From contig CACVBU010000936.1 in the NCBI GenBank assembly GCA_902728285.1, positions 33,669 to 97,668 of the forward strand: a stretch of 64,000 nt of DNA, in the 5' to 3' direction. Each line of letters begins with the position of its first letter. Position 1 is the first letter of the stretch. Source of the DNA: Clytia hemisphaerica (Eukaryota > Cnidaria > Hydrozoa > Leptothecata > Clytiidae). The position numbers were made by a program, and so were the translations under genes. Below are positions 1 to 10,900 of the stretch, piece after piece. Under the pieces are notes generated by a model. It was given only the letters and a program-made list of their open reading frames with translations. It was not told where the DNA came from and did no database searches.

Positions 1-792
1 TTAACTAATAGACTACCGTCCTCTATTTTAAATCTCTTGTCTATCCACAGCTTTAGTATCCATTATGTCTGAGATTATAAAAGCCCGAGAAAATATTTTC
101 AAAAGTATCCTTAGATTAACCAATTTGAGAAAAAATCATTCCTCTCTCCACGCACCTACGTACGTCGTTAATGCGGAATCACGTATCTACACAGACCATT
201 TAGAACGCCATAGAAATTACGTCATCATGAAACTAAATATCAGATGAGATTGAGCCATTTATATTATGATATCGGCTAATTACAGTTCACCACACTAAAA
301 TGTAAATATCTAATTGATTACCTGTTTCGCTATTTGATTCATTCTCTGTTTGCGACTCTAAATAAAAAGAATGATGATAGATATTTAGTTGACATGAGAG
401 GTTGGCTCCCGAGGGTAAAGGGTTAATGTCAGGTAAATGGCGTTTCTATCGATCAGTAACGTAAAAAAACCTAGGATACACGGGACGAGGTTGCGCCCAA
501 ACTCGTTCCCAGAGTCACATTCATTCGCACTATTTAACTTTACTGATGGACGCGATACATACAATTGCTTCATGGATAAGAGAGAGCTCTATAATCAACC
601 CAACTTCTAAAAAACCCCAGATAGTTCCGATCGCTGATCCGATTTACGCCGGCCTTTTTACGCCAGCAGTGACGAAAAAATAGCGCCTATAAGGGCCGAT
701 GAGGTACATATAATTTGACTGACGCCCACCACGGCATCAGCGAAGATGGCGGTAAACAGTATCGGGCGCTAAAGCCGCCAAATGTAAATCAG
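1..792. other. No gene recognised (left edge)
   Basis: No exon with family similarity was found. A short open frame starts at an ATG near 65, just after a polypyrimidine-AG acceptor-like site at about 50, but its translation matches nothing I recognise. A motif near 640-700 (ACGCCGGCC, then TTTACGCCAGC, then AATAGCGCC) recurs in looser form at 37,880-37,925 in an intron of pyruvate kinase, so at least part of this stretch is dispersed repeat. Confidence 0.4.
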
Positions 793-943
793 GCGGTGTC
801 GGGTGTTGATCGTCGGGTGTTCTCACTAAGTTAAAAATTTAAGCACCCGACTGTCGGGTGCACTAATTGTCGGGTGTTTTCGCAAATTTAGAAATTTCAG
901 CACCCGACAAAACACCCGACAGCACCCGACTGTCGGGTGCACC
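793..943. repeat. Clustered CACCCGAC / GTCGGGTG inverted motifs
   Basis: The octamer GTCGGGTG and its complement CACCCGAC occur about ten times within 150 bases, in both orientations. They include immediate head-to-head pairs such as CACCCGACTGTCGGGTG. Either strand could fold into several competing hairpins. No coding potential is seen. It is probably a small inverted-repeat element or the end of one. Confidence 0.6.
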
Positions 944-1104
944 GGCAGGGTCGTGTGAAATCATATGCTTTCAGTGGAGTTTGTGGACGAAATCAGAAAG
1001 AAATTGGCTGAAAGGATTTTCGTCTCAATACTTGTTTTTTTATCGGTATATGTAGTTGGACCCCCCCCCACCCCCTTATAGGCCCAGCCAATGCCGATAA
1101 AAAA

Positions 1105-1288
1105 TAGACCTTTTTTCAAAGAGGCCACCCTGTTGAATAATTTATGTAGTCCAGCAGAAAAACAATGATAAAACCATGCATAATGTATACAATATATATG
1201 ATACAGTAATTATGCATGGCTCTAACATTGTTTTTATGGCTGGAATACAAAATTATTCAACAGGAAGTCCTCTTTGAAAAAAGGTCTA
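1105..1288. mobile_element. Palindromic MITE, family M1, copy 1
   Basis: A self-complementary element whose ends read TAGACCTTTTTTCAAAGAGG and its complement. The arms are separated by a short AT-rich centre containing ATGCATAATTA. Related copies lie at 62.26-62.39 kb and, split by insertions, at 62.98-63.07 and 63.91-63.99 kb. No coding capacity. It is a non-autonomous DNA transposon; the superfamily was not assigned because no clear target duplication was identified. Confidence 0.75.
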
Positions 1289-2640
1289 TTCGAAAGTTTT
1301 TTGTCGAAGATCCCTAAGAGCGGACCTTATTCAAAGAAGTGCTTAGCTATCAAAATCTTTTTCTGACATTTTTCCAACTTGTCCGACTCGGGATTTATGT
1401 TTTGAAGGTGAGTCGGTCGGGCGACGCGAACGGAACATATTTTAGATTGCCGCCTCTCAGATCAGTAGAGAAAAGGAGCGAGACCACTTTTATTTTTGTT
1501 GCAAATTTCAATATAAACTTCTCACAAGGAGTACATGTGTTGTGTCAACTTGTCAGCATTGTATTGCTGCAAAGGGAAAGATAAGAGAATTTCAAATCCT
1601 TATTTAAGAGTTTAAGTCTAGATAGGAAAAAGTGTGAAAATTAAGATGTAGTGTTGTGTGCCACACAGTGTGGTGTAATAAATTAAATGCAAATAGATTA
1701 TGACAGAGGAATGATTAACTCAAATTTTGAGCTATTATTCTTACGTTCTTTAATTGTCTCGCGTTCAAACATAGTCAAAATCCAGCCCAAAACTCATTTC
1801 TTTTATTTTGTCTTTTAAAACTGTTAAATTTTTGTCTCACTTTCGCCTTGAAAACTGGTGAAAACGAAAGTGAATTCTGCCATTTTTAAAAGCACATTTT
1901 TGAGGTCATGCGCATGCGTGGAGTCAAAGACATTTCCTGGAAGCCGAAGAGCCAGAGTCCAGAGTCCCAGGCTTCTTCTTATACGGCCCTTGGGAGGCGA
2001 TTGGTGCCAGTGCAGGACCAAAGACAAAAAATAAGCAAATAGGAAACCAAACACCAAAAGGGAAGAGATTTACTAAATGCTAAAGAAACCATCTGTTATC
2101 ATCGTTTTTCCTTCTTCTTTTGGTCCTGAATTCTTTATACAGGATGGGTGAGAGTTGATCTTGCTTTTTCTGTCTTCAAGTTTTGGTTTGCATTTATAAC
2201 AGATTAAAATAAGGTGTAGCTAGCCTACTATAACTAGGTCTAGGAATGGAGACAAAATGCCCCCACTTTTGCCCCTAACTTTGTCTCTTTTAGCTCGCTA
2301 GCTAGCTAGCACCTTTGTTTTTATAGCCCGAAATCAAAAGTGAGACTAAGCGAAAACAAACTAGAACAAATGAGAATCGGTCTATGAAATTTCTTTGTAG
2401 TCGTTTCAGAGGATAACGTGGACCGTCTTTCTGAAAACAATTCCTGCCCAGGGACAAATTTCCTGCTGAGAATAGCATATAGAACAGTATAGAATCATCA
2501 CAGCTTTGTGAAATTCCACAACTTTGGAAGATATTCAAAATGAACCAACAATGGTGACATTTTATTTTTGTGACTATATATATTTCGATGTTACGATCAT
2601 CCTCAGGTCTAAAATCCACAACTTTGGTTTTGTGTTGTCT
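1289..2640. other. No gene recognised
   Basis: AT-rich sequence with short random frames only. A (CTAG)n-like run (GCTAGCTAGCTAGC) lies near 2,294-2,310. No exon, RNA gene or clear inverted-repeat element was recognised. Confidence 0.4.
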
Positions 2641-3095
2641 AACTGTCAAATACCAAGAGCAGCCGCTGGCAGATTTTTCTTAAATAACTGTTCTTTTTTT
2701 CCAGGAGAGTAAATTTTATGGATAAATCTAGGAGAGACTTTCCTAAAAAACACCCAGGTAAATCCAGGGGTCTCCTTAAAGACATCTGTTCTTAAAATCC
2801 AGGAGCACATTTTAAGGAAAAAAAACATACAATTTTCCAGCGGACAATCTGTTAAAAAAATCCAGGAGCTACATTGTGAAAAACACAACCAGATACCAGA
2901 TTTTTTTCCAGACAGCTTCATAATTTTCTTAAAACGGCTCAATTTCTAGGAGCATTTTAACTTTCTTAGAGAATAGCTGTTATATTTTTCCAAGAGCATA
3001 ATACCTCTAGAGAACAGATGATATAATCCAGGAGAGCCCAGGATACAGAACAGATAGTTTTTTCTAGGAGAAAGGGACCTCAAGAACAGATATTT
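2640..3095. repeat. Degenerate tandem array around TCCAGGAG and AGAACAGAT
   Basis: A pair of motifs, TTYYCCAGGAG and AAGAACAGATR, alternates six to eight times at irregular spacing of roughly 50-80 bases, with many substitutions. It looks like an old minisatellite with a long unit. The frames through it are repetitive in translation and are not a protein signal. Confidence 0.5.
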
Positions 3096-4751
3096 CATAC
3101 TTCCTAGCCGGTGGCTGCTCTTGAAATACCAAATCTTCGTCAAATTTCACAGCTTTTCCATTGTGTTTGTGTGGGAACAACCCAAAAAACAAAAGTAAAC
3201 TTGTTACCACCTAGGGGTGGCCATCAGAAAATTGTTCTGTTTGTGGGTTTGTGTCACAGTTGTTGTTAAAAATACATGTGGGCAGGGGGAGGCGCTCGGC
3301 AACATTTCTGGGTTTTTAAAAATTGCATCAGAAAGCCAATCTCCGCCAATCTCTTCTTCTATAATGCTAATGGGCTGGATCTGTTGTGTTCTTGTGAAGT
3401 ATAGCTAAAAAATAACACTGTTCTCCAAGCGAAAGCATCCACTGAAAGGGGACTTCAAAATATTTGTTCTGAAGGCACGTTCCAGCTGGATATGGCGGTC
3501 TGTTCTTAGCTCTTTTTATCCAAAGTGATCGCTTATTGTTAAAAGCTTTTCAATGCAAGAGGGTAATCCAACTGGCTTGAAATTAAACATTTAAAAGGAT
3601 ATGTAAGAAAAGGAGGGAAAACAGAAAACAAAAGAATTTATTTTCAATGATAAGAAAGAGTGAAAATAACGAAACAACAATTTTAAGTCATTTTATTTAT
3701 CTCTCTTTTGTTTCTTTTAACAAGTTAAAAACTTTCCTAATCTAACAAAATAGGCGCATTAGATGTCTTCGGGATAACAGACAGTTAGCCACACTAGCGT
3801 CCCGCCAAAATACGTATCAAAGATTAATGCTGCGAAAGCGCTATATCGTTTGCTTGACTCTCAAGCAAAAAAATACACCGCATAACTTCTAAAGGGATTC
3901 ATGAAAAAATAACCCGGCGCTTTTTAATGAAATTAACATTTTCAAAAATTTGGGAAATTGCCTAAAATTTGAGCCATAGATGAAAAAATTAGAGCCAAGC
4001 CAACCTTGAAAACTAATTTGAAGATCAACTTCCCAAGAAAAAGATCTACGGGGGAGGCGGAACCCACCTAGATCAGCGCACTGCCGGATAGGCTATCTCC
4101 CGGAAATTTTGCCGGACCTCAAACAATGACCCATTTACATGTGCGTAATTGTTTTTACTTTAGCATATAAACAAGGCCTTAAAAATCGAAGCGCTGTCTC
4201 GGGAATTGAATGACAAATTTTGGTTGGTTGATTTTGGCTGCTGCACGTTTTATTTTGTTTCCAACTTTCAAGTTTTAATTAATATTGTCTTGCGAACTTG
4301 ATTCAGGTAACTCTCATCCTTGTTGTTGAAATGTATCCTGTAGATGACTGATGTTGTTTTTTCTGAAAGCTAGATTTCCTAGTGTGACTAACTGACAGAT
4401 GGGTTTTCTGGTTTACTCGGACGCTTTGTTTTGGCAGCAGCATTTGCAAACAGTGTTCTGATGTCGCCATCTCGTCGAGGTCTTTTTGGTTGACCAGCAG
4501 CTAAATCTTTACTCTTCTTTTTCCTTTTTGAGAGGGAAATTTCAATGACAGGTCCTTTGACCAAATATGACCCGATGATTACCTCTTCTTTTGGTTCAGC
4601 GTACAGTGTTATACAAGTTCTGTATATCTATCCAACAATAAATGATTTCTCACAGTTTCAGGCATCTAACTGTTACTTTGCACGCGATCTCAAGTCCACC
4701 TTGGACTAAAGGAGAACGTCTATAGTTTTTTCTTGTAAGAGTAGCTTTGAT

Positions 4752-5395
4752 CAACACATTATCACACATAATTCTACAGAATACGTAGATGGTGTAAATT
4801 TAAAATTTCTACAGATGTCTGTAGATTTACGGGTAGAATTATTATTCTACAAAATATGTAGATTTATATTTCTACAGACATCTGTAGAATTACGGCAAAT
4901 TAGTAGATTGCTACACAACAGAGTCTATATTGTATAGAAGGGTATATAGGGTAGAATTATTATTCTACAAAATATGTAGATTTCATATTTCTACAGACAT
5001 CTGTAGAATTACGGCAATTTAATAGATTGCTACACAACAGAGTCTATATTGTATACACCACAATAAGTAATTTAGCGCTGATAAGTAAGGGCGAAGAATA
5101 ACGGTCGGGGTTGTGGATGGCGCAATACCGGATAAATAGCGATCTAGACAGTTAGCCTTACTCGTCAGTTAAACTGTTTACTCGTCACTACAAAAGTTCT
5201 TGGGTCAGGGGTTTGGAGCTCGAGTCTCGAGCGCGCACAAAGTGAAATCGTTCTAGAATATCTACAAAATCAGTTGAATTCTACATTCTACTTTATATGT
5301 CGATATTAACGAGTTCCGTAATTCTACAGACGTCCGTAGAATTAAGAAAATTTATACATCTACTTATTTTGTAGATTTTCTTGTGAGACTGGCCT
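4752..5395. mobile_element. 644-bp insertion with 8-bp target duplication
   Basis: Flanked by exact GCTTTGAT at 4744-4751 and 5396-5403. Removing the segment plus one copy restores the reading frame of the interrupted HIRAN-like exon, which confirms it as a late insertion. The body is rich in short TCTACAnAATA.GTAGA palindromes and has a 118-base tandem duplication. It has no coding capacity. An 8-bp duplication points to a hAT- or P-like transposase, but convincing terminal inverted repeats are not obvious. Confidence 0.7.
4831..5055. repeat. Two-copy tandem duplication (118-base period)
   Basis: 4831-4936 and 4949-5055 are nearly identical, each starting GGGTAGAATTATTATTCTAC and ending TCTATATTGTATA. 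The unit itself holds TAGAATTATTATTCTA and TCTACAGACATCTGTAGA palindromes. It lies inside the 644-bp insertion. Confidence 0.85.
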
Positions 5396-6030
5396 GCTTT
5401 GATTGATGCTCCACAATCAAGTAAAAATTTGCTGACTCTGGATATTTCTCGTGGTAAATGTCCGGCGATTTCACCGCTTTCGCCCACTGTTTTGATAGCG
5501 AACACATCAAAAATATTTCCAATCTCGTGCAAGCATTGCAAAACTTCTTCTTCTTGAGGGTTCCATGTTTGTCTGTAGAAATGGAACCCTTGTACTGCAG
5601 CTGTCTATTATTATCATGGAATTTATTTTCTTTGTTCAGTTACTACGTTCATATTTTGTTTGTATTCCCTTTGTATTTCAAAAACAGTTTTGACATGAGA
5701 AACTGAAACTAATTCATTTTCAATTTAATCTTTTTATCCCGAATTTCTCTTCCGCTTTTTTCCCAAATAGGCTGTGAAAATTTAGCTCCGCACCATGGAA
5801 GTTCAAATTCAACTTTTGATAGTTGTAATACATATCTCCTCGCCCTATTCCAAAACACCCTCTTAATTCTTAATTTTCCTTAATTTTCCTGGAAAAATTT
5901 TATTTAAATGTTTTGACCCTTTTCGAAACTTAATTTGTACCTAATCCGCAAAATTAAATCCCCGCGAAAAATCAGGAAATCCCTCATCCGCGAAAATTAA
6001 TCCCCGCGAAAATTTATCCCATTAAAGTAG

Positions 6031-6973
6031 TTGTTTGGGAGAATGTGACAGTCTATTGAATAACAAATTACTGCAGCTAGTAAAACAGGATTGATTATCT
6101 TGTCCCTAGGTAACAGCTGTGTTGTAAAAAACAAATCAATTATATGACGTTATCATTTACAGAATTTCTGCTGGAGTAATTAGTTATTCAAAAGTCCGTT
6201 GCGTTCTCCCGCAAACAATATTCTGTTCCTACCTTAATCCAGATGCTTAATCGAACATTAATCGAATGTTCAATTGTGATAAAAGTAATTACTTATCAAC
6301 TTTATCAGTGATCGAATACTCACTCGACTCCAAATTATTGCATTCTTCAAGCATTTTCAATTTGTTCATCATTTCGATTACTTTTCGATTACTTTCGATA
6401 GGAGGGGGTTGTATTGTATCCGATAAGGTACCTAAATTACATGTATATAGCACTGTCTGTGCAAGCCTTCCTTAGCTGGAATTGGCAATCCTAGTGAATC
6501 TCTGCTTTAAAGTTGGGGACATAGAATCAGATACACACTTTCGAACTTCTTGTTTTTAGATTTGATTCGATATATTCGGGTGTAATGATTTTTGACCTCC
6601 CCATTTGTATGAACAATAAATGAACTTCTAGGTAGATTGAGTTAATTTTCTCAAAAGCCATAATATCCCTTCCAAATTTAATCACAGTACAGTCTTCAAA
6701 ATGCTTAAAATCAAATCATATAATATTTTCTCTTTGCCCAGCGGAGGTTAGGCTGTGGGTACGCTATCAGATACAATATACTCGCCCCTCCCTTTCAATC
6801 ATATTGAATATCTTTGATTGTATCGAATATATATGTTTTCTGTTCAATAGCAGCACAACGAAATCTAAAACTGAGCTCAACCAATAACTCTAGCTAGCTC
6901 TAAAAAAAAGTTTAATTGTTAATCGATATAAGTAGTCGTTCAATTACTTCGATCATTATCGATTACTTTGATA
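6031..6973. other. AT-rich spacer between two inverted T1 copies
   Basis: No exon recognised. Contains several ATCGATTACTTTCGAT-like palindromic stretches near 6,250-6,400 and 6,920-6,975, which may be remnants of further inverted-repeat elements. Confidence 0.4.
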
Positions 6974-7711
6974 CTTTAATGGGATAAATTTTCGTGGGGG
7001 TTAAATTTCGCGGTTGAGCTCATCCGCGAAATTTTAAGATTTCGCGGGGATTAATTTTCGCGGATGAGGGATTTCCTGATTTTTCGCGGGGATTTAATTT
7101 CGCGAATTGGGGTACAAATGAAATTTTTTGAAAAGGGTCAAAACATTGAAATAAAATTTTTCCAGGAAAATTAAGATTTTTTTTTTCAAGTAATAAGAGG
7201 GTGTTTTGGAATAGGGCGAGGAGATGTATTACAACTATCAAAAGTTGAATTTGAACTTCCATGGTGCAGAGCTAATTTTTCACAGCCTATTTGGGAAAAA
7301 AGCGGAAGAGAAATTCGGGATAAGAAAATTAAATTGAAAATTAATTAGTTTTAGTTTCTCATGTCAATTTAATTTCAAGCCAGTTGGATTACCCTCTTGC
7401 ATTGAAAAGCTTTTAACAATACCTCTTCCAAGTTTGTAAATTTGTGAAGAAAATTTTGAGGAAAACGATTTTTTGCTAACAAGCATATCGAGGATTTGAC
7501 CTTTTTCAAGGGTTGCGTGCCCTCATGTAGAAAAAAAAAACGATAAAAATAGAAATTTCGCGGATTGCAAAAAAAATTCAAATTTTTCGCGGAAACTAAT
7601 TTTCGCGGATGGGCCTTTTTCAAATTTCTATTGGGACTTATTTTTGCGGATGACACCCAAATCCGCGAAATCCGCGAAAATTAATCCCCGCGAAAATTTA
7701 TCCCATTAAAG
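6974..7711 (+). mobile_element. Short TIR element, family T1 (738 bp)
   Basis: Begins TA-CTTTAATGGGATAAATTTTC and ends with the complement, CCCATTAAAG-TA, giving a TA target duplication typical of Tc1/mariner-like elements. Both ends carry several repeats of TTTCGCGGGGATTAATTTTC-like sequence. Most of the left half matches 5,690-6,030 in reverse, and the middle matches 3,538-3,587. Open frames inside are short and repetitive. It lies less than 300 bases upstream of the MEMO1 start codon. Confidence 0.75.
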
Positions 7712-7986
7712 TAATCGGATTTATTGATTAGTACCGTCTGGCTTAATGATTTCTCACAATCATTTTTGACAGGAAGGCTGGGTATAATGTATCAAATATT
7801 TGTGAAAATATTTTCTGAAACTTAGCCTTGCAGAACAAATCAACGGGGGCAAAATAAGTTTAAATTAGCTCTCAATGAGAATATAACATAGAAAACATTT
7901 ATTTAATTTATTTTTTTCATTGAAATACTGTTATTTCATTTATAGTTTTAACAAATAAGAATAATAAATAATTTAATATATATAAC

Positions 7987-10900
7987 ATGTCTGAAGTTAG
8001 AAGAGCATCGCATGCAGGATCGTGGTATTCATCCTCAAGTAAGTTCTTCTCCAGTAAATGATTTCATAATTTTCTGTAGATCTATTTGAAAGAGTAGTAA
8101 ATCTCTTCATCTTTTTTGAAAGACTATTTTAAGGTTATTTCTCACATTGTATCTTCTCATTTCTTTCTATATGGCTGGAAATGTTCTTAGCATTATAGTT
8201 TTTGTGCTTACTACCAATTATTTTAAAATTGTTCTCAAATCCTAGCGGTCCAGGGGAGTCAAACAAAAGTTCTGTTTAGTCTGACGTATTAAAATTTGAA
8301 ATATTGGCAAAATTTTCCTGTGTGAACAAATATATTTCCAGTGTAACTTTTATTTTATGCCGGAGAAATTGGATGAGGATCATGTTAATAGTGGGAGATT
8401 CTTGAAGAAACTTTTCATGCCAGAGAAAGTGTTGATATGCAGGATACAGTTTTGTGTCTCATCATTTAATGTTTTGTTTATTTCAATTATTATTATTATT
8501 TTTTTTAATGCAAACCATGCTTACTTTCTATAGAGAAAGAACTGAATTCGCAATTAGAGAATTGGCTTTCTAAAGCATCGTCAAAGAAAGTTGGAACCAG
8601 GGCACTTATTGCACCGTAAGAATTTTATTGATTTTTTTTTAAATCTTATAATTGAAATGCCAAATCAGAAAACAACAACCTTTAGGTTAAATTATGTTAA
8701 TAATCTCAAACACCAAGAGGAAAAAGAAATAATCAAGAATGCACACTAAGTAAAATTACTTAAAATCCTGTATCAATTATATGGTAATTTTCTTCTTAGT
8801 TAATAAAAAAAATGATTTAAATAAAATTTAGGCCATTCATTTTCTATCCTTAGTCATGCAGGTTATAGTTATTGTGGCGCATGTGCAGCTTTCGCATACA
8901 ACAGGGTTGATCCAACCAACATGTAAGTATGTTGAAGATTTTGTTTCTGAGAAAAATTCTTAAACATTATTTCTCAAACATGAAAGGTCATCTGTTCTTT
9001 TTTCCCTTTTAAAAAATGCAAGGGAATCCTCTTACATTTTCAGGAAATTTTCTACCCATGTTGAATAACAATGTTCAGTTCATTTCCTTGTTTAATTTAT
9101 CTGTTTTAGGGGCTGTTCATATGGAGACAGGCTGGCTCGGCTAGGTGAGGTGGGATAGATCTTCAAATGTCACGTGATGTACTTTTAGCCATTTGATTCG
9201 TCAAAAACTGTGAGGTGACAATAAAAAATTTATCCCACCTCATTTAGCCGGGCCAGCCTGCCTCCATAGGAACAGCCCCTTAAAAAGCAGTATAAATGCT
9301 TGAGGGATTCTCACTTATCTATTGATGCAAGTAGTATGTTGATCATCAAATCACTTTTTTCTTAGAAAGAGAGTGTTTATCCTTGGTCCATCTCACCATG
9401 TTTCATTGGGTGGATGTGCATTAACACAAACCAAGACTTACTCCACACCGCTCTATGATCTGATAGTTGATCAAGAAAGTATGATTTCTTATAAGATTAC
9501 TTCTCTGTACTAAACTTTTTGACGTTTTTGTAAGGCCATTGGTCAGTTGAAAAACGAAGCAATTCCATTAGTCGGTTGAAAAATGAAGCAATTTCATTGT
9601 TCGAAATTGACGTAACGGATGAAAAAAGTAGAACTTCCTTCAACTTTTTTATGTTCGCACGAATCTTTTCTTTAAAAAAAAGGTTGAGTGAAAAACTGTC
9701 GCCCATTTAGCGCAAAAGTGGATACCAGCCTTTATACTCCTATCAACTCTAAACAGTGTGATCAGTTTTTGAAGACGCTGATACAACAAAAATGCAAGGA
9801 AACTTCTTTTTGACAACGGTATTGAAAACAAGTGTAGGCGCCCTCTTGTGAAAAATGTAAGATTCCCTTGCATTGAAATGATAAACTGACGTCAATTTAA
9901 TAGACCTTAGAATGCTGAAAATAGTTTACACTCCACCAGAAAAGTGCCTCTCATATGGCACAGTAGTCCATACTAGATGTCACTCACGTTTTTCTACACT
10001 ATTGGGCTGTTCCATTAAAAATTGACGAACCTTTTTAAGGCAAAAAAAAATTTTTAAAAATGTAGTGATACCCTGGAAAATGGCAAAATTTGCAAAAGAA
10101 GTCTTGGAAAATTTTTTTTCATACTTTAAAAGTAAGAGTGGACGAACAGAAATGAATCTATTACCCCCTGGAAATTTTAGAATAGCTTTTACCTACTGGT
10201 ACTGGAAAAATGAAGAAAAAAAAGCCTGGAAATTATTCTCCGATTATCCCCTGTAAATGTTCGTCCAACCTCCTGTATGGATATAAAATGTAATGGCCCA
10301 TTAACGTCTATTCAACTTTGTGACTTTTTCAAATGTTTGGACCCCGGGTTTTTTCGGGCTTTAAGCATTAGATATTTTGACGTCACTTTTAGCTTCCGAA
10401 ACACCTGCAGTAGCAAAAAAATTGAGGTTTTTAGCCCAATTATTTTCCAAAGCTGAGATATTTGACTTTGAATTTTCAAATTTTTACTTGAAAATGATAG
10501 AAATTCAACGTAAAGAATCATTTTTAGAATTCTATTTCTTAATGAGGGCAAGTTAGGGCCTTGTACAGACCATTGAATTATAGATGTTATAAGATTCCTT
10601 AAAAATGTTAGGTATTTCCATGATATCTCAAAAAAAAAGGTGTTTTTCAGTAATCATGAATTTTATCAGGCTAAATGAGGTTATTTCTATTGATTTCAAA
10701 GCCCTGAAGGGGCTAGATCTGAATGTCCTGGATGGGAAATGAAGCTACTTATATCCCTTTCTCGTGACCCGTGTGTTTTTCAAACTAAATTTGTAAATGC
10801 AGGGCAAACTTAAGGCCTCACTTTTGCTTGCCTGGGAAAGATTGAAGATTTCACTCTTTAGCCGCTTCGGGGCTTCAAACTAAATGATTCTTCTTCTTTC

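Larger units (their letters stand above)
4388..5594 (-). pseudogene. HIRAN-like domain protein, two exons, split by an insertion
   Basis: Exon A runs 5594 to 4654 (minus). It follows a CTGCAG acceptor and ends at a GTGAGA donor. Exon B runs 4619 to 4388 after a TATACAG acceptor and ends in TAG. The frame contains the hallmark GHLPREISRV followed by an FLLDCG segment, then an LVQGGLEIACKV strand, which resembles HIRAN-like (Rad5/HIP116 N-terminal) domains that are common as transposon-linked ORFs in cnidarian genomes. The C-terminal exon is lysine/arginine-rich, suggesting nuclear localisation. Exon A is broken at 4752-5395 by a foreign 644-bp segment flanked by 8-bp duplications; ignoring it, the frame continues. 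No 5' exon or start codon was found. DNA binding is inferred only from the family. Currently non-functional as one exon. Confidence 0.6.
3538..6030 (-). mobile_element. Long copy of TA-target TIR element (family T1), carries a HIRAN-like gene
   Basis: The right end (5,690-6,030) is the reverse complement of the left half of the short element at 6,974-7,711. It ends in CCCATTAAAG followed by TA, the same terminus. The left fragment (3,538-3,587) is a perfect 50-base reverse complement of 7,368-7,417, the sequence adjoining that half in the short copy. The 2.1 kb between these blocks is absent from the short copy and contains the HIRAN-like gene. The simplest reading is that this is the longer parent form and the short copy is an internal deletion. 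The far left terminus is missing beyond 3,538, so this copy is truncated. Confidence 0.55.
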
